From Neobacillus niacini (GTDB taxonomy: Bacteria > Bacillota > Bacilli > Bacillales > Cytobacillaceae), in the NCBI RefSeq assembly GCF_030817595.1, contig NZ_JAUSZN010000001.1, positions 6,002,001-6,066,000 of the forward strand: DNA of 64,000 nucleotides, read 5' to 3'. A model generated the notes under the pieces. That model was not told the DNA's origin. It ran no database searches and saw nothing but the letters and a program-made list of their open reading frames with translations. A program made the translations under genes and the position numbers. This document shows, piece by piece, positions 11,864-22,550 of the stretch (the stretch's first letter is position 1; each line of letters begins with the position of its first letter).

Positions 11864-12991
11864 ATGGCTGAAAAATCAGCCCGTTCAAAAGAGGCCGAGA
11901 ATGAATTGACCTTCGAACAAGTAAAAGATCAGTTAACGGTACTGGGTAAAAAAACCGGAGTCCTTGCCTACGATGATATTGCGGAAAGAATGGCAAATTT
12001 TGATTTAGAGTCTGATCAAATGGATGAATTTTATGAGTTCCTAGGTGATCAAGGAATCGAATTAGTAGGAGAAAGTGACGAAGAAGATCCAAACCCTAAG
12101 CAGTTAGCAAAAGGGGATGACGATGAGTTTGATCTAAATGATCTTAGCGTTCCTCCTGGTGTGAAGATAAACGATCCTGTACGTATGTACTTAAAAGAAA
12201 TTGGTCGAGTAGATCTGCTTTCTGCTGAAGAAGAAATAAAATTGGCCAACCGTATTGAGGAAGGCGACGAAGAAGCAAAACGACGCCTGGCAGAGGCTAA
12301 CCTCCGTCTTGTTGTTAGTATTGCAAAACGTTACGTTGGACGCGGTATGCTCTTTCTTGATTTGATTCAAGAAGGGAATATGGGACTAATCAAAGCAGTT
12401 GAAAAATTTGACTATCGCAAAGGATTTAAGTTCAGTACTTATGCTACTTGGTGGATACGTCAAGCCATCACGAGAGCGATTGCTGACCAAGCTAGAACAA
12501 TCCGTATTCCTGTGCATATGGTTGAAACCATTAATAAGCTTATCCGTGTGCAGAGACAATTACTTCAGGACCTTGGTCGCGAACCAACTCCAGAAGAGAT
12601 TGGCGAAGATATGGATCTAACTCCGGATAAGGTTAGGGAGATCTTGAAAATTGCACAAGAACCTGTCTCTCTAGAAACACCTATAGGTGAAGAAGATGAT
12701 TCACACCTCGGTGATTTCATAGAAGACCAGGATGCTACATCACCTTCAGAGCATGCTGCCTATGAGTTATTAAAAGAGCAGCTTGAAGATGTTCTTGATA
12801 CCCTTACAGACAGGGAAGAAAACGTCCTTCGCTTACGCTTTGGGCTTGATGATGGTCGTACACGTACTCTTGAAGAGGTTGGAAAGGTATTTGGTGTAAC
12901 CCGTGAACGTATTCGACAAATTGAAGCTAAGGCATTACGTAAATTAAGACATCCTAGTCGAAGCAAACGCCTAAAAGACTTCTTAGAATAA
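11864..12991 (+). CDS. sigA: RNA polymerase primary sigma factor SigA (RpoD)
   Basis: A 375-residue housekeeping sigma-70. It has region 1.1 at the N-terminus, then region 1.2/2 with [16 protein letters not shown] and the -10 recognition helix [20 protein letters not shown]. Region 3 follows, and region 4 carries the [24 protein letters not shown] that reads -35. The ATG at 11864 is chosen because it lies seven bases after GGAGGGGG; an upstream GTG in frame overlaps no RBS. Confidence 0.97.
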   Translation: MAEKSARSKEAENELTFEQVKDQLTVLGKKTGVLAYDDIAERMANFDLESDQMDEFYEFLGDQGIELVGESDEEDPNPKQLAKGDDDEFDLNDLSVPPGVKINDPVRMYLKEIGRVDLLSAEEEIKLANRIEEGDEEAKRRLAEANLRLVVSIAKRYVGRGMLFLDLIQEGNMGLIKAVEKFDYRKGFKFSTYATWWIRQAITRAIADQARTIRIPVHMVETINKLIRVQRQLLQDLGREPTPEEIGEDMDLTPDKVREILKIAQEPVSLETPIGEEDDSHLGDFIEDQDATSPSEHAAYELLKEQLEDVLDTLTDREENVLRLRFGLDDGRTRTLEEVGKVFGVTRERIRQIEAKALRKLRHPSRSKRLKDFLE

Positions 12992-13439
12992 AACCTTAAA
13001 AAATAAATTATAGTTTACTTCTTGTAAAAGAGGTAAACTATTTTTTTGTAATTTGGAAATGAAAGCACTTTCTATTGCGCATTTGTATTTATTTTACTGA
13101 ATTGTTTTACACTTTGCAAATAGGTAAAAGTAATCTTTTTGAATAAAATAGCAATTCACTTTTCTAATAATGATTAATCTTTAACAATGCCCCAAAGCAG
13201 TATGTGTTACTATTAAAAAAATCGTATTCAAAAATAACATAAATTGGTTGTGAATAGGTATATAGGGGAAAGATAAAAAGGCTGATTTTTTTAAAATATT
13301 AGCCATCGATTGTATTTTTTATTAATATTATCGTGACAAAATAAGTTTAGGGCTTTTCCTTCTGAAGTTTTTAAAGTAAAATAGTAGTTGTTTGTAGAAG
13401 ACTATTTATTTACAGCTGTACGTACATAAGGGAGGTTAT
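12992..13439. other. AT-rich intergenic region sigA-cccA
   Basis: 448 bp without a supported gene. It holds the sigA terminator, a CcpA cre-like sequence (TGAAAGCACTTTCTA, 13060-13074, which has CA where the consensus has CG), and otherwise featureless AT-rich DNA leading to the cccA RBS. No promoter could be called with confidence. Confidence 0.4.
13010..13047 (+). terminator. Terminator after sigA
   Basis: A 9-bp stem ATAGTTTAC / GTAAACTAT is followed by seven T residues. Confidence 0.85.
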
Positions 13440-13802
13440 ATGATGAATCGAAATCCGGTTATTCCTTACATCCTAATTTTTGTATTTGGAATCGGACTAA
13501 TGTTCTTATTGTCTTTCAAAGGCCTCGGGGATATGGATGAGCTTGCCAACGAAAAGGAAGGCGGTACTGAGACAGAACAAGTGGCAAAAGCACCTGAAGA
13601 AATTTACACAGGTTCTTGTGTCGGCTGTCACGGTGATGCATATCAAGGGGGAATGGGTCCTGCTCTAAAAGGTGTTGGTGACAGGTTATCCAAAGATGAA
13701 ATCAAAGAGACGATTACGAATGGTAGAGGAAATATGCCAGCTGGTTTGGTTAAACCCGAGGAAGCCGATGCAATGGCTGATTGGTTAGCAAATATTAAAT
13801 AA
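13440..13802 (+). CDS. cccA: Membrane-anchored cytochrome c550
   Basis: A 120-residue protein with one N-terminal transmembrane anchor (about 7-27), an acidic linker, and a class I cytochrome c domain outside the membrane. The haem site CVGCH is near residues 60-64, and the likely axial Met is in NMPAGL near 101. It carries electrons from the bc complex to cytochrome oxidase. RBS GGGAGG precedes ATG 13440. Synteny with sigA matches Bacillus cccA. Confidence 0.92.
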   Translation: MMNRNPVIPYILIFVFGIGLMFLLSFKGLGDMDELANEKEGGTETEQVAKAPEEIYTGSCVGCHGDAYQGGMGPALKGVGDRLSKDEIKETITNGRGNMPAGLVKPEEADAMADWLANIK

Positions 13803-13817
13803 TTGTTTATTGAAAAG

Positions 13818-13847
13818 GTCCTTTGCTTCTGTAAAGGACTTTTTTTA
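13818..13847 (+). terminator. Terminator after cccA
   Basis: Stem GTCCTTT / AAAGGAC, followed by a run of T. Confidence 0.85.
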
Positions 13848-13881
13848 TACTAGAAGTATTATATAAAAAGTGGTGAATGAT

Positions 13882-14613
13882 TTGAATACAGATAAATTAT
13901 CAGTTCGGTTAGAAACGGTAGCAAAATATGTTCCCTTGGATTCAAGGATAGCGGATATTGGTTCTGATCATGGGTACCTGCCTAGTTACCTTGCTAAAAA
14001 TGGACGAATATCTTACGGGATTGCAGGGGAAGTTGCAAAGGGGCCATATCAGTCTGCTGAAAAAAATGTGATCGCAGAAGGGCTTACTGAAGTGATATCG
14101 GTAAGAATGGGTGATGGGTTGGAGGTCATTCAGCCTGGAGAGGCAGATTGTATTACCATTGCCGGTATGGGCGGGAGTCTTATTGCGTCTATTTTAGAAA
14201 ATGGAAAAGAAAAATTAGCTTCTGTAAGGAGACTAGTGTTGCAGCCAAATATCAATGCAATTGTAATAAGGCAATGGCTAGTCGATAATGATTGGGAATT
14301 GATTGGAGAGGAAATCCTGGAAGAGGATAACAAAATATACGAAATATTAGTAGCTGAGAAAGGAGACCCTTTAAAGCCATATCGTGATGTACCAATTGAA
14401 ACAGGTCTTTTAGTTGGTCCTTTTCTTCTTCAAGGAAAGGAACAGACTTTTAAGAAGAAATGGCTATTAGAAATGAAGAATTGGAAAAGAATTTACGAAC
14501 AGCTTGAAAGTGCAGCACCTTCTGTTGAAACAGAACAGAAAAAACAAGAGGTTGTCAAAAAAATTAGTCTTGTAGAGGAGGTATTGGATAATGAAGAAAG
14601 CCAATGGTCATGA
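13882..14613 (+). CDS. trmK: tRNA (adenine(22)-N(1))-methyltransferase TrmK
   Basis: A 243-residue SAM-dependent enzyme methylating A22 in tRNA (YqfN family). SAM-binding motif I is IADIGSDHGYLP (about 22-33) and the catalytic-face motif is TIAGMGG (about 93-99). Start TTG 13882 is preferred because GTGGTGA sits just upstream as a Shine-Dalgarno; a GTG start at 13870 would add four residues and overlap that site. It overlaps the next gene by 23 bases. Confidence 0.9.
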   Translation: MNTDKLSVRLETVAKYVPLDSRIADIGSDHGYLPSYLAKNGRISYGIAGEVAKGPYQSAEKNVIAEGLTEVISVRMGDGLEVIQPGEADCITIAGMGGSLIASILENGKEKLASVRRLVLQPNINAIVIRQWLVDNDWELIGEEILEEDNKIYEILVAEKGDPLKPYRDVPIETGLLVGPFLLQGKEQTFKKKWLLEMKNWKRIYEQLESAAPSVETEQKKQEVVKKISLVEEVLDNEESQWS

Positions 14614-15706
14614 AATCATTCAACTTTTTGAACAATTTTCTCCCAAGGCTCTTGCGATGGAAGATGATAAGATAGGTTTACAAATTGGGCGACTAAATAA
14701 GAAAATAGATAAAATTATGATTGCTCTTGATGTTCTTGAAGAAGTGATAGATGAAGCCATTGAAAGAAATGTACAGCTAATTATTGCCCATCATCAGCCA
14801 ATCTTTCGGCCTCTTAAGAATGTCCTAACAGACACAGTACAGGGGAGAATGATTGAGAAATTGTTAAAGCATGATATAGCTGTCTATGCAGCCCATACCA
14901 ACCTTGATGTGGCTACAGGCGGTGTAAATGATCTCCTAGCAAATGCACTTGGTTTGGAGAACCCTGAAGTGCTGGTACCTACATACGAAACGAAGCTTAA
15001 GAAATTAGTTGTTTTTACACCAGTGAGTCATGCTGACGAGATTAGGAAGGTCCTAGGAGCTATTGGTGCGGGTTTTATTGGTAACTATAGCTATTGCTCA
15101 TTTTCTACTGATGGAACAGGAAGGTTTTTACCGGGAGATAACACCAATCCCTATATCGGACAGCAAGGTCATTTAGAAGCAGTTGAAGAAGTGAGAATCG
15201 AAACGATTGTACCTGAACATTTGGTAAAAAGGGCGATTAGCACTATGATAAAGGCCCATCCATATGAAGAGGTTGCATATGATGTTTATCCTGTTGAAAA
15301 TAAAGGTGAGATTCTTGGACTTGGCCGAATCGGGACGATTAAGGAAATGACACTCGCTGAATTTGCAGAGAGGGTAAAGCAAGCTTTCGAAGTCGATAAG
15401 GTTAGGGTGGTTGGTGATTTATCATCACGTGTCAAAAAAGTTGCCGTATTGGGCGGAGATGGAAATAAATATTTCATGAGTGCGAAGTTTAAAGGCGCAG
15501 ATGTCTACATTACAGGTGATATTTATTATCATACAGCTCATGACGCGATGATGCAGGGATTAAACATGATAGATCCCGGACATAACGTCGAAAAAGTAAT
15601 GAAAAAAGGACTTACGTCTATACTTTCAAAAATGTGCAAGGAATCTGGCTATGAAGTAGAAATCTTCCCTTCCGAAATAAACACAGATCCTTTTACTTTT
15701 GTATAA
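14591..15706 (+). CDS. yqfO: Nif3-like dinuclear metal centre protein YqfO
   Basis: A 371-residue GTP cyclohydrolase I type 2/NIF3 family protein. The first metal motif IIAHHQPIF lies near residues 64-72 and further His/Asp ligands follow (AAHTNLDVA). A central insertion domain of about 100 residues (PII-like) is typical of the long Bacillus form. Biochemical function is not settled. It is translationally coupled to trmK, suggesting a shared role in RNA or nucleotide metabolism, which is inference. Confidence 0.9.
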   Translation: MKKANGHEIIQLFEQFSPKALAMEDDKIGLQIGRLNKKIDKIMIALDVLEEVIDEAIERNVQLIIAHHQPIFRPLKNVLTDTVQGRMIEKLLKHDIAVYAAHTNLDVATGGVNDLLANALGLENPEVLVPTYETKLKKLVVFTPVSHADEIRKVLGAIGAGFIGNYSYCSFSTDGTGRFLPGDNTNPYIGQQGHLEAVEEVRIETIVPEHLVKRAISTMIKAHPYEEVAYDVYPVENKGEILGLGRIGTIKEMTLAEFAERVKQAFEVDKVRVVGDLSSRVKKVAVLGGDGNKYFMSAKFKGADVYITGDIYYHTAHDAMMQGLNMIDPGHNVEKVMKKGLTSILSKMCKESGYEVEIFPSEINTDPFTFV

Positions 15707-15735
15707 AAAAACCGGTCATGCGACCGGTTATTTTT
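15705..15735. terminator. Bidirectional terminator between yqfO and ispH
   Basis: A perfect 7-bp palindrome ACCGGTC...GACCGGT is flanked by A and T runs and serves the convergent genes. Confidence 0.9.
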
Positions 15736-16666
15736 TTACCTTTGGTAATATTTTGTTTAACGGTACATTTTTGCGACGTTCCCAAGTAGCTTCGTTGTTT
15801 GGATCAAATTGTTCCAAGAATGAAATGACTTCTTTGGTTATGGGTGTTGGAGTTGATGCGCCAGAGGTTACGGCAACATTTTTCGCGTCCTTAATCCAAT
15901 CAATTTCTAACTCGGAGATATCAGCAATACGATATGCCTTTGTTCCTGCAATCTCTTCAGAAACCTGTGCCAGTCTATTAGAGTTATTGCTCATTGGATC
16001 ACCAACAACGATGGTCACATCCGCTTCAGTCGCCTGACCAGCCACTGCTTCTTGACGGACTTGTGTGGCCATGCAGATTTCATTGTGAGCTTCAGCATGA
16101 GGGTATTTTTCCTGTACCTTTTTCATGGTATCGGCAACATCCCATTGGCTCATGGTTGTTTGATTTGTAACGATCAGTTTTTCACTTGTAATATTTAAGG
16201 CTTCCACATCACTTGGTGTTTCAACTAGGTGGACGGCACCTGGAGCCACACCTACTGCACCTTCAGGCTCTGGGTGACCTTTTTTACCGATATAAATAAC
16301 CTGATATCCCAGTTTTGTTTTTTCCTCTATCAAATCATGTGTTTTGGTTACATCAGGACATGTCGCGTCAATCGTTACAAGGCCTTTCTTTTTCGCAAGC
16401 TCCCTGACTTCAGGCGAAATACCATGTGCTGTAAAAATGACAGTACCTGTATCTACTTTCTCTAAAATATCCTTGCGGTTTTTACCATCAAGCGTAATGA
16501 TACCCTCTTCGGCAAAAGCATCGGTTACGTGTTTATTATGAACAATCATTCCTAAAATGTAGATAGGACGTGGTAATGATTTGTCTAATGCAGCATTTCT
16601 CGCAACTACCATGGCGTCAACAACACCATAACAGTATCCGCGTGGTGAAATCTTAATGATTTGCAT
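15728..16666 (-). CDS. ispH: 4-hydroxy-3-methylbut-2-enyl diphosphate reductase IspH
   Basis: A 312-residue [4Fe-4S] enzyme for the last MEP-pathway step, giving IPP and DMAPP. The cluster cysteines are visible in RGYCYGV (about 9-15), DATCPDV (about 103-109) and NEICMATQ. His motifs include HNKHV and TAHGISP. RBS AGGAGGAC precedes the ATG. The opposite-strand partner ispG occurs 7 kb further on, so two MEP genes lie in this window. Confidence 0.95.
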   Translation of the reverse strand: MQIIKISPRGYCYGVVDAMVVARNAALDKSLPRPIYILGMIVHNKHVTDAFAEEGIITLDGKNRKDILEKVDTGTVIFTAHGISPEVRELAKKKGLVTIDATCPDVTKTHDLIEEKTKLGYQVIYIGKKGHPEPEGAVGVAPGAVHLVETPSDVEALNITSEKLIVTNQTTMSQWDVADTMKKVQEKYPHAEAHNEICMATQVRQEAVAGQATEADVTIVVGDPMSNNSNRLAQVSEEIAGTKAYRIADISELEIDWIKDAKNVAVTSGASTPTPITKEVISFLEQFDPNNEATWERRKNVPLNKILPKVKK

Positions 16667-16825
16667 ATATAAAAGTCCTCCTAAAGAACATTGACTTTGA
16701 ATCTATGTAATTATTATATAAAACTAATAGAAATAATACAAAGATACATTTTTGGAAAGTGAGCCTTGCTATCCGGGAGTAATTCCACCAACAGAAAAAG
16801 GATGCTGTTTTTCAGCACCCCTAAA

Positions 16826-17479
16826 TCAAATGTATAGTTTTGGAATAGAAGGTCCGTTGTGATGTTTTCTCTCAACAACTGGCTCATTTTCCGAATTCCT
16901 TTTCGTTTTCGGTTTTCGTTTGGGTTGTTCTTCTACTTCGACGGATTGCTCTTCCGTTATAGGGGTATCATCGCCCTCAGATTTTTCCTCAGTAGGCAGA
17001 TCTTTAAATCCCTTATATAGTTTCCACATCATAGGCAGATTCTTTACGATTGGTCCGTATTGTTGAATCATTGGACCAATTGATTGGGCTGTCTTTAAAA
17101 CCTGTTGCGTATTATTTAGGAACCCTGTGAGACTGTCAGGATTGCTCAGGGTTTGAAGAATGGAGCCGACTCCTCTTGTACCATTAGGAACAGCGCCTCT
17201 TGCAGTCTGCATACCACGAGGACCACTAAATGTATTGCCCTGCTTTTTGCCTCCAAGTATTTTCGATAGTAATCCGCCGCCATTTCTTCTTCCTTGTCCT
17301 CTTCCCATCGTTTGTCCCATCATAGGTCTGCCGCCGTTAAATTGGTGCTGGTATCCCATCATTCGTACATTGCCTCCATATGGATTCATCATTTGTTGTT
17401 GACCCCCGAAACCTCCGGGACCCATCATGTATGGACCCATATGCCCTTGCATGGGAAATCTCTGTCTAGGCTGCTGCAT
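16826..17479 (-). CDS. yqfQ: YqfQ family low-complexity protein
   Basis: A 217-residue protein. The first 75 residues are rich in Gly, Met, Gln and Pro (many MMG, GPGG, GGQQ blocks), the middle 100 form a conserved helical segment (SILQTLSNPDSLTGFLNN), and the tail is highly charged (Lys/Glu/Arg). It matches Bacillus YqfQ (VrrA-like) by composition and position between ispH and cshB. Function unknown. RBS GAGGAGGAC. The tandem-type N-terminus is likely length-variable between strains. Confidence 0.8.
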   Translation of the reverse strand: MQQPRQRFPMQGHMGPYMMGPGGFGGQQQMMNPYGGNVRMMGYQHQFNGGRPMMGQTMGRGQGRRNGGGLLSKILGGKKQGNTFSGPRGMQTARGAVPNGTRGVGSILQTLSNPDSLTGFLNNTQQVLKTAQSIGPMIQQYGPIVKNLPMMWKLYKGFKDLPTEEKSEGDDTPITEEQSVEVEEQPKRKPKTKRNSENEPVVERKHHNGPSIPKLYI

Positions 17480-17732
17480 CCGTTTGTCCTCCTCTAAAAT
17501 AAAGCCTTATGCTTTAAGTTATGCAGTTTGGAGAATTTGGTTTAGGGATATACACAAGGATAAACTGTAAATTTTCATGATTAAAAGTTGTTTAAAGGTA
17601 AAAGATGATAATAACTGGTTATTTATATCAATCTTTACTATAATGATACGATGGACAGAAAAGTGGAAGCTCTTGCTAAGGTGAGAAACTTACTCCATAA
17701 ACGGTAGATATTAATATATAAGGAGCAATAAC

Positions 17733-19043
17733 ATGAAGCAAAATCGTTTTGAACGTTTTAATTTTCAGCCTTTTATTATAGAAGCAGTTAAGGAACAAGG
17801 TTTTTTTGAACCAACGGAAATTCAAGAACGGATGATACCATTAGTTTTAAAAAATGAAAGTGCAATTGGTCAATCACAAACTGGAACAGGGAAAACACTT
17901 GCTTTTGTTTTGCCGATTTTAGAACGAATCAATCCAGAACGCCAGGAGGTACAAGCTGTCATCACTGCGCCCACAAGAGAGCTTGCTTCGCAAATCTATC
18001 ATCAAATTTTAAAGGTGACAGAGCATTGCAGTCCTGATAAGGCAATCATGACTAGATGTTATATTGGTGGAACAGACAAGCAAAGAACAATTGATAAATT
18101 AAAGATACAGCCACATATTGTGGTAGGGACCCCAGGTAGAATAAAAGACCTGATGGTTGAACAAGCACTTTTTGTTCATACTTCAGAAGTTCTTGTCGTG
18201 GATGAAGCCGATATGATGCTTGATATGGGCTTTATTGAGGATTTGGATCAGGTAGCAGCGAAAATGCCTGAGAAATTGCAAATGCTTGTATTTTCAGCAA
18301 CCATTCCAGAGAAACTTAAACCGTTTCTTAAAAAGTACATGGAAAATCCGAAAACCATTCACATTGATGCGAAAAGAAAAACGGCAGAAAATTTAACTCA
18401 TTACCTCTTACCATCAAGACACCGAAATAAAAAGCAACTAGTTCATGATGCACTTATTCAATACAACCCATATTTAGCAATTGTTTTTACTAATACAAAA
18501 AAAATGGCTGAAGAAGTGGCAAACTTTTTAATAAATAAAGGTCTTAAGGTTGCCCGCGTTCACGGAGATTTAAACCCCCGTGAGAGAAAAAAAATGATGA
18601 AGCAAATACAGGATTTAGAGTACCAATATATTGTTGCTACTGACCTGGCTTCAAGGGGAATTGATATTGAAGGAATCAGTCACGTTATTAACTATGAGTT
18701 ACCTACAGATCTAGACTTTTATGTTCACCGCGTAGGTAGGACTGCGAGAGCTGGTAATACTGGAGTAGCCCTTACAATATATGATATATCTGACGAGGAT
18801 GCATTGAACCGCCTTGAAAAAATGGGGATACAATTTAAGTACGTCGATCTTAAAAAAGAGGAATTTGTTGAATTAGAGGATCGAAATAAAAGAAAAACCC
18901 GTGTAAGGAAAGAGGACGAAGCAGAGAAGACCGCCAAAACTATGGTCAAAAAACCTCAAAAAGTAAAGCCGGGTTACAAAAAGAAAATGCAGTGGGAAAT
19001 GGACAAAATTAAAAAACGTCAAAGAAAATTAAAGAAGAAGTAA
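17733..19043 (+). CDS. cshB: DEAD-box RNA helicase CshB
   Basis: A 436-residue ATP-dependent RNA helicase (YqfR/CshB). Motif Q precedes SQTGTGKT (motif I), then PTRELA (Ia), DEAD (II), SAT (III) and [10 protein letters not shown] (VI). A basic Lys/Arg-rich tail after residue 370 fits RNA binding. Family members act in cold adaptation, ribosome assembly and mRNA decay. Start ATG 17733 follows AAGGAG. A 5' leader of about 60-100 nt with a cold-shock role is possible but not demonstrated. Confidence 0.93.
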   Translation: MKQNRFERFNFQPFIIEAVKEQGFFEPTEIQERMIPLVLKNESAIGQSQTGTGKTLAFVLPILERINPERQEVQAVITAPTRELASQIYHQILKVTEHCSPDKAIMTRCYIGGTDKQRTIDKLKIQPHIVVGTPGRIKDLMVEQALFVHTSEVLVVDEADMMLDMGFIEDLDQVAAKMPEKLQMLVFSATIPEKLKPFLKKYMENPKTIHIDAKRKTAENLTHYLLPSRHRNKKQLVHDALIQYNPYLAIVFTNTKKMAEEVANFLINKGLKVARVHGDLNPRERKKMMKQIQDLEYQYIVATDLASRGIDIEGISHVINYELPTDLDFYVHRVGRTARAGNTGVALTIYDISDEDALNRLEKMGIQFKYVDLKKEEFVELEDRNKRKTRVRKEDEAEKTAKTMVKKPQKVKPGYKKKMQWEMDKIKKRQRKLKKK

Positions 19044-19065
19044 AACGGGAAGGGAGAGAAGAGGT

Positions 19066-19959
19066 TTGTTGAAAATAGGTTCACATGTTTCAATGAGCGG
19101 TAAAAAAATGTTATTGGCAGCTAGTGCGGAAGCTGTTTCGTATGGAGCAAATACCTTTATGATTTACACTGGCGCTCCACAAAACACGAGAAGGAAAAAA
19201 ATTGAGGATTTGAATATTGAAGAAGGTAGAAGGCATATGGAAGCCAATGGTATTTCTGAAATTATTGTCCATGCTCCATACATTATTAATATCGGGAATA
19301 CCACAAATCCTGACACGTTTGAACTAGGTGTAAGATTCTTACGTACAGAAATTGAAAGAACTGAGGCCATTGGTGCCAAGCAAATTGTATTGCATCCTGG
19401 TGCACATGTAGGTGCTGGTACGGAAGCAGGTATAAAGAAAATCATTGAAGGCTTAAACGAAGTATTAACCGGAAAAGAACAGCTGCAAATAGCATTGGAA
19501 ACAATGGCGGGCAAGGGTTCCGAATGCGGGAAGTCGTTTGAGGAATTGGCGATGATTATGGATGGTGTAAACTATAGTGATCGGCTATCAGTATGTTTTG
19601 ATACATGTCATACACACGATGCAGGATACAACATAGTTGAAGACTTTGATGGAGTGTTAAATGAATTTGATAAGATTATTGGTTTAGATAAATTAAAAGT
19701 TCTTCATATCAATGATAGTAAAAATGCAGTAGGAATGAGGAAAGACCGTCACGAAAATATCGGGTTTGGTCATATCGGCTTCAAAGCACTGAATTATATC
19801 GTTCACCATCCTCAGCTGAAGGATATCCCGAAAATTCTTGAGACACCATTCGTCGGTGAAGATAAAGATAATAAAAAACCGCCCTATGCATTCGAAATCG
19901 AAATGCTTCGTCAACAAATGTTTGACGAAGACCTGCTAGATAAGATAATACAAGGGTAA
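19066..19959 (+). CDS. nfo: Endonuclease IV (AP endonuclease)
   Basis: A 297-residue zinc-dependent apurinic/apyrimidinic endonuclease of base-excision repair. Family blocks are GSHVSMSG (5-12), VLHPGAH (about 106-112), [12 protein letters not shown] (about 177-188) and HINDSKN (about 210-216), which supply the zinc ligands. The start is TTG 19066 (MLKIGSH), with GGGAGAGAAGAGG upstream. It is only 22 bases after cshB and probably co-transcribed. Confidence 0.95.
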   Translation: MLKIGSHVSMSGKKMLLAASAEAVSYGANTFMIYTGAPQNTRRKKIEDLNIEEGRRHMEANGISEIIVHAPYIINIGNTTNPDTFELGVRFLRTEIERTEAIGAKQIVLHPGAHVGAGTEAGIKKIIEGLNEVLTGKEQLQIALETMAGKGSECGKSFEELAMIMDGVNYSDRLSVCFDTCHTHDAGYNIVEDFDGVLNEFDKIIGLDKLKVLHINDSKNAVGMRKDRHENIGFGHIGFKALNYIVHHPQLKDIPKILETPFVGEDKDNKKPPYAFEIEMLRQQMFDEDLLDKIIQG

Positions 19960-19964
19960 CAAAG

Positions 19965-19990
19965 AAGCTGTGCTCATGGGCACAGCTTTT
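19965..19990. terminator. Terminator between nfo and yqfT
   Basis: A 9-bp stem AAGCTGTGC / GCACAGCTT is followed by a T run; it also lies just after the reverse-strand yqfT stop. Confidence 0.8.
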
Positions 19991-19995
19991 GTATG

Positions 19996-20256
19996 TCATT
20001 TTGTAAATTGAACAAATAGCTTATTCACTTCTCTTGCCACTTCAGGTCCTGCAATTTTTGCAATTTCTTTAATCAATGCCAACCTTTCACGGTCATCAAA
20101 AATATTCACATTTTTCCCTTTTAAGTACTGCGCAACCTTATATGCTTGCTGCTTATTTACTCCGATATTAAATTGTTGTGCATACTTGAATAGTTCGTCA
20201 CCAGTAATGGTATTAATCTTATGATTTATGACGGTTTCAAAAATCTTCACACTCAT
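19996..20256 (-). CDS. yqfT: DUF2624 family protein YqfT
   Basis: An 86-residue, soluble, helical protein of unknown function. Position next to nfo and sequence character match Bacillus YqfT (DUF2624). ATG 20256 is preferred because GAAGGGG lies six bases upstream; a GTG one codon earlier overlaps that site. Confidence 0.75.
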   Translation of the reverse strand: MSVKIFETVINHKINTITGDELFKYAQQFNIGVNKQQAYKVAQYLKGKNVNIFDDRERLALIKEIAKIAGPEVAREVNKLFVQFTK

Positions 20257-20387
20257 CACCCCTTCATCTACTGTATGAAGGGAGAAAATGGAGTGTTACA
20301 AAATGTGAAAGAGGAAATTAATTAGAATCCTGTAAAGGTAAAGACTTTACATTGGTAACTTCCTATTGTATACTACTTTAAGTTAAA

Positions 20388-20402
20388 TCGGAATGATTCT
20401 TA
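20388..20402. promoter_or_regulatory. Candidate Zur box upstream of znuC
   Basis: TCGGAATGATTCTTA has the 7-1-7 symmetry of Fur/Zur operators (TCGGAAT against TAAGAAT, five of seven matches) and lies 19-33 bases before the first gene of a znuC-znuB-zur operon. Regulation by the operon's own Zur would give zinc repression. Inferred. Confidence 0.5.
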
Positions 20403-20420
20403 AAATTAAGGTGTGAGTGT

Positions 20421-21200
20421 ATGAAATCACAATCTATTATTGAAATAAAAAATCTTTCTTATCGATATGAAAAAGATACAGTCTTAGAAAACATTAACGT
20501 CTCTGTTCCAAATGGTTCATTTTTAGCGATTGTTGGTCCAAATGGTTCTGGGAAGTCCACGCTATTAAAACTGATTTTAGGACTATTAAAACCACAAAAG
20601 GGAGAAATCCATTTATTCGGACAAGACATAAGTAAATTCAAAGATTGGCAGCAAATCGGTTATGTATCGCAAAAGGCCAATTCATTTAATACCGGTTTTC
20701 CTGCCACAGTATTTGAGGTAGTTTCTAGTGGATTAACAAAGAAGCTTGGGTTGTTCCGCTTTTTTCAGAAAGAACATACACAAAAAGTCCATGAAGCATT
20801 AGAAGCTGTAGGTATGAGGAAGTTTAGTAATCGAAATATCGGGGAGTTGTCAGGGGGGCAGCAGCAAAGAGTATTTATTGCCCGTGCCCTTGTGAGTGAG
20901 CCCAAGCTGTTAATTCTTGACGAGCCAACGGTTGGGGTAGACGCTGAAAATGTAAACTCATTTTATCATATGCTCGCAGACTTAAATAGGCAGCGGGGGA
21001 TTACACTCCTTTTAGTTACACATGACATCGGAACCATTTCAGATAAAGTGACCCATGTAGCTTGTCTAAACAAGCATTTACATTTTCATGGCGAAACGAG
21101 TGAATTTGAAAAGCATCGCAGTGAAGGGATGTCTGAATTTTATGGGACGGATGTCCATCTTCTTTCCCATCACCATGACCACGGAGGCGTTTATAAATGA
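20421..21200 (+). CDS. znuC: Zinc ABC transporter ATP-binding protein
   Basis: A 259-residue ABC ATPase: Walker A GPNGSGKST (about 38-46), signature LSGGQQQR, Walker B LLILDEPT and the switch His in LLVTHD. The C-terminus is His-rich (HLLSHHHDH), as is common in metal transporters. It overlaps znuB by four bases, and zur follows, so zinc is the likely substrate. The substrate-binding lipoprotein is not in this operon. Confidence 0.88.
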   Translation: MKSQSIIEIKNLSYRYEKDTVLENINVSVPNGSFLAIVGPNGSGKSTLLKLILGLLKPQKGEIHLFGQDISKFKDWQQIGYVSQKANSFNTGFPATVFEVVSSGLTKKLGLFRFFQKEHTQKVHEALEAVGMRKFSNRNIGELSGGQQQRVFIARALVSEPKLLILDEPTVGVDAENVNSFYHMLADLNRQRGITLLLVTHDIGTISDKVTHVACLNKHLHFHGETSEFEKHRSEGMSEFYGTDVHLLSHHHDHGGVYK

Positions 21201-22060
21201 TTCAAGGAATTTTTCAATATGAATTTTTACAAAATGCCTTCCTGACAGGAATTTTGATAGGATTTCTTGCACCCCTTTTAGGTGTCTTCATCGTTGTGCG
21301 ACGGCTTTCATTAATTGCGGATGCCCTAAGTCATGTCACATTGGCGGGAATTGCGGCCAGTCTATTACTTGAAAAATACTTTGTTGCATTAAGTGGCTTA
21401 AATCCGCTTTACTTAGGAATGGTCTTTTCAGTAGGGGGCTCACTATTCATTGAAAAGCTGCGGGGCGTATACAAACATTACCAAGAGCTCGCTATCCCAA
21501 TTATTCTGTCAGGCGGCATAGGACTTGGTGTCATTTTTATTTCGCTTGCTGATGGGTTCAATACGGATTTGTATAGTTATTTATTTGGAAGTGTTTCTGC
21601 GGTAAGCCGCACAGATTTATGGGTTATTTTTGTTATTAGTATCGTCGTTGTGATCACGGTCATTTTATTATATAAAGAGCTATTTTTATTATCTTTTGAT
21701 GAAGAGCACGCTAAAGCCTCTGGGATAGCAGCAAAAAGCATTCACTTTATCTTCATTATCATGGTGGCACTTGTCATTGCCGCTTCTATGCGAATTGTGG
21801 GAATCATGCTCGTTTCTTCGTTAATGACGTTACCAGTGGCAGCAAGTATCCGCGTTGCCAAAGGATTTAAACAAACAATCTTTTTATCGATTGTTTTTGG
21901 AGAAATAGCCGTTCTTGGAGGACTGTTCAGCTCTTATTATTTAGACCTTGCTCCTGGTGGAACGATTGTTATGATTGCAGTCGCTATTTTAGTATTTACC
22001 ATCGTTTACAAAAAAATAATGATTAAAAATCACGTTTCACAAGGGGGTGCAGCAGGATGA
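21197..22060 (+). CDS. znuB: Zinc ABC transporter permease
   Basis: A 287-residue ABC-3 family permease with about eight transmembrane helices. Conserved segments include [17 protein letters not shown] near the N-terminus and [11 protein letters not shown] near residue 212. The ATGA overlap with znuC and a second four-base overlap with zur show a translationally coupled operon. Confidence 0.9.
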   Translation: MIQGIFQYEFLQNAFLTGILIGFLAPLLGVFIVVRRLSLIADALSHVTLAGIAASLLLEKYFVALSGLNPLYLGMVFSVGGSLFIEKLRGVYKHYQELAIPIILSGGIGLGVIFISLADGFNTDLYSYLFGSVSAVSRTDLWVIFVISIVVVITVILLYKELFLLSFDEEHAKASGIAAKSIHFIFIIMVALVIAASMRIVGIMLVSSLMTLPVAASIRVAKGFKQTIFLSIVFGEIAVLGGLFSSYYLDLAPGGTIVMIAVAILVFTIVYKKIMIKNHVSQGGAAG

Positions 22061-22467
22061 ATGTAAATGAAGCCATTCAATTCTTAAAAGAAAATGGATT
22101 TAAACAAACGGGAAAAAGAGAAGATATGCTTCAATTATTTGCGGACAGCGATAAATATTTAACAGCGAAGGATGTCTTAGATGAATTGAAGGAAGACTAT
22201 CCAGGGCTCAGCTTTGATACCATTTATCGGAATCTTTCCCTTTTTGTTAAAATGGGAATTCTTGAAATGACGGAACTATCTGGTGAAAAGCATTTTCGCT
22301 TTTCCTGTTCACGCCACCAGCATCATCACCACTTTATCTGTATGGATTGCGGTAAGACAAAAGAAATTGAAACTTGCCCAATGAACAGCTTAAGTGAGGA
22401 TTTAAAAGGGTATGATATTTCTGGACACAAATTCGAAATTTATGGACGTTGTCCTGAATGTCACTAG
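22057..22467 (+). CDS. zur: Fur-family transcriptional regulator, likely Zur
   Basis: A 136-residue Fur-family repressor. It has an N-terminal winged helix (about 10-80), an HHHHF metal-sensing block near residue 88, and two CxxC structural zinc pairs (CMDC, and CPEC at the C-terminus). Its place as third gene after znuCB supports a zinc role rather than Fur or PerR. Confidence 0.88.
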   Translation: MNVNEAIQFLKENGFKQTGKREDMLQLFADSDKYLTAKDVLDELKEDYPGLSFDTIYRNLSLFVKMGILEMTELSGEKHFRFSCSRHQHHHHFICMDCGKTKEIETCPMNSLSEDLKGYDISGHKFEIYGRCPECH

Positions 22468-22510
22468 AAAAGCGGAAGCCCCCCTAGGAGCTGTAGCTAG
22501 ACAGACAAAA
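22468..22510. repeat. Short dispersed palindromic repeat, copy 1
   Basis: AAAAGCGGAAGC...GCTAGACAGACAAAA directly follows the zur stop. Related sequences lie at 23765-23803, 48430-48461 and, shortened, at 63352-63370, each immediately after a coding gene. Confidence 0.6.
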
Positions 22511-22511
22511 T

Positions 22512-22550
22512 AAGAAAAGCATGGCTTTATAACAAAGCCATGCTTTTCTT
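22512..22550. terminator. Bidirectional terminator zur/yqfW
   Basis: A perfect 17-bp stem AAGAAAAGCATGGCTTT / AAAGCCATGCTTTTCTT serves both converging genes and overlaps the last codons of yqfW. Confidence 0.85.
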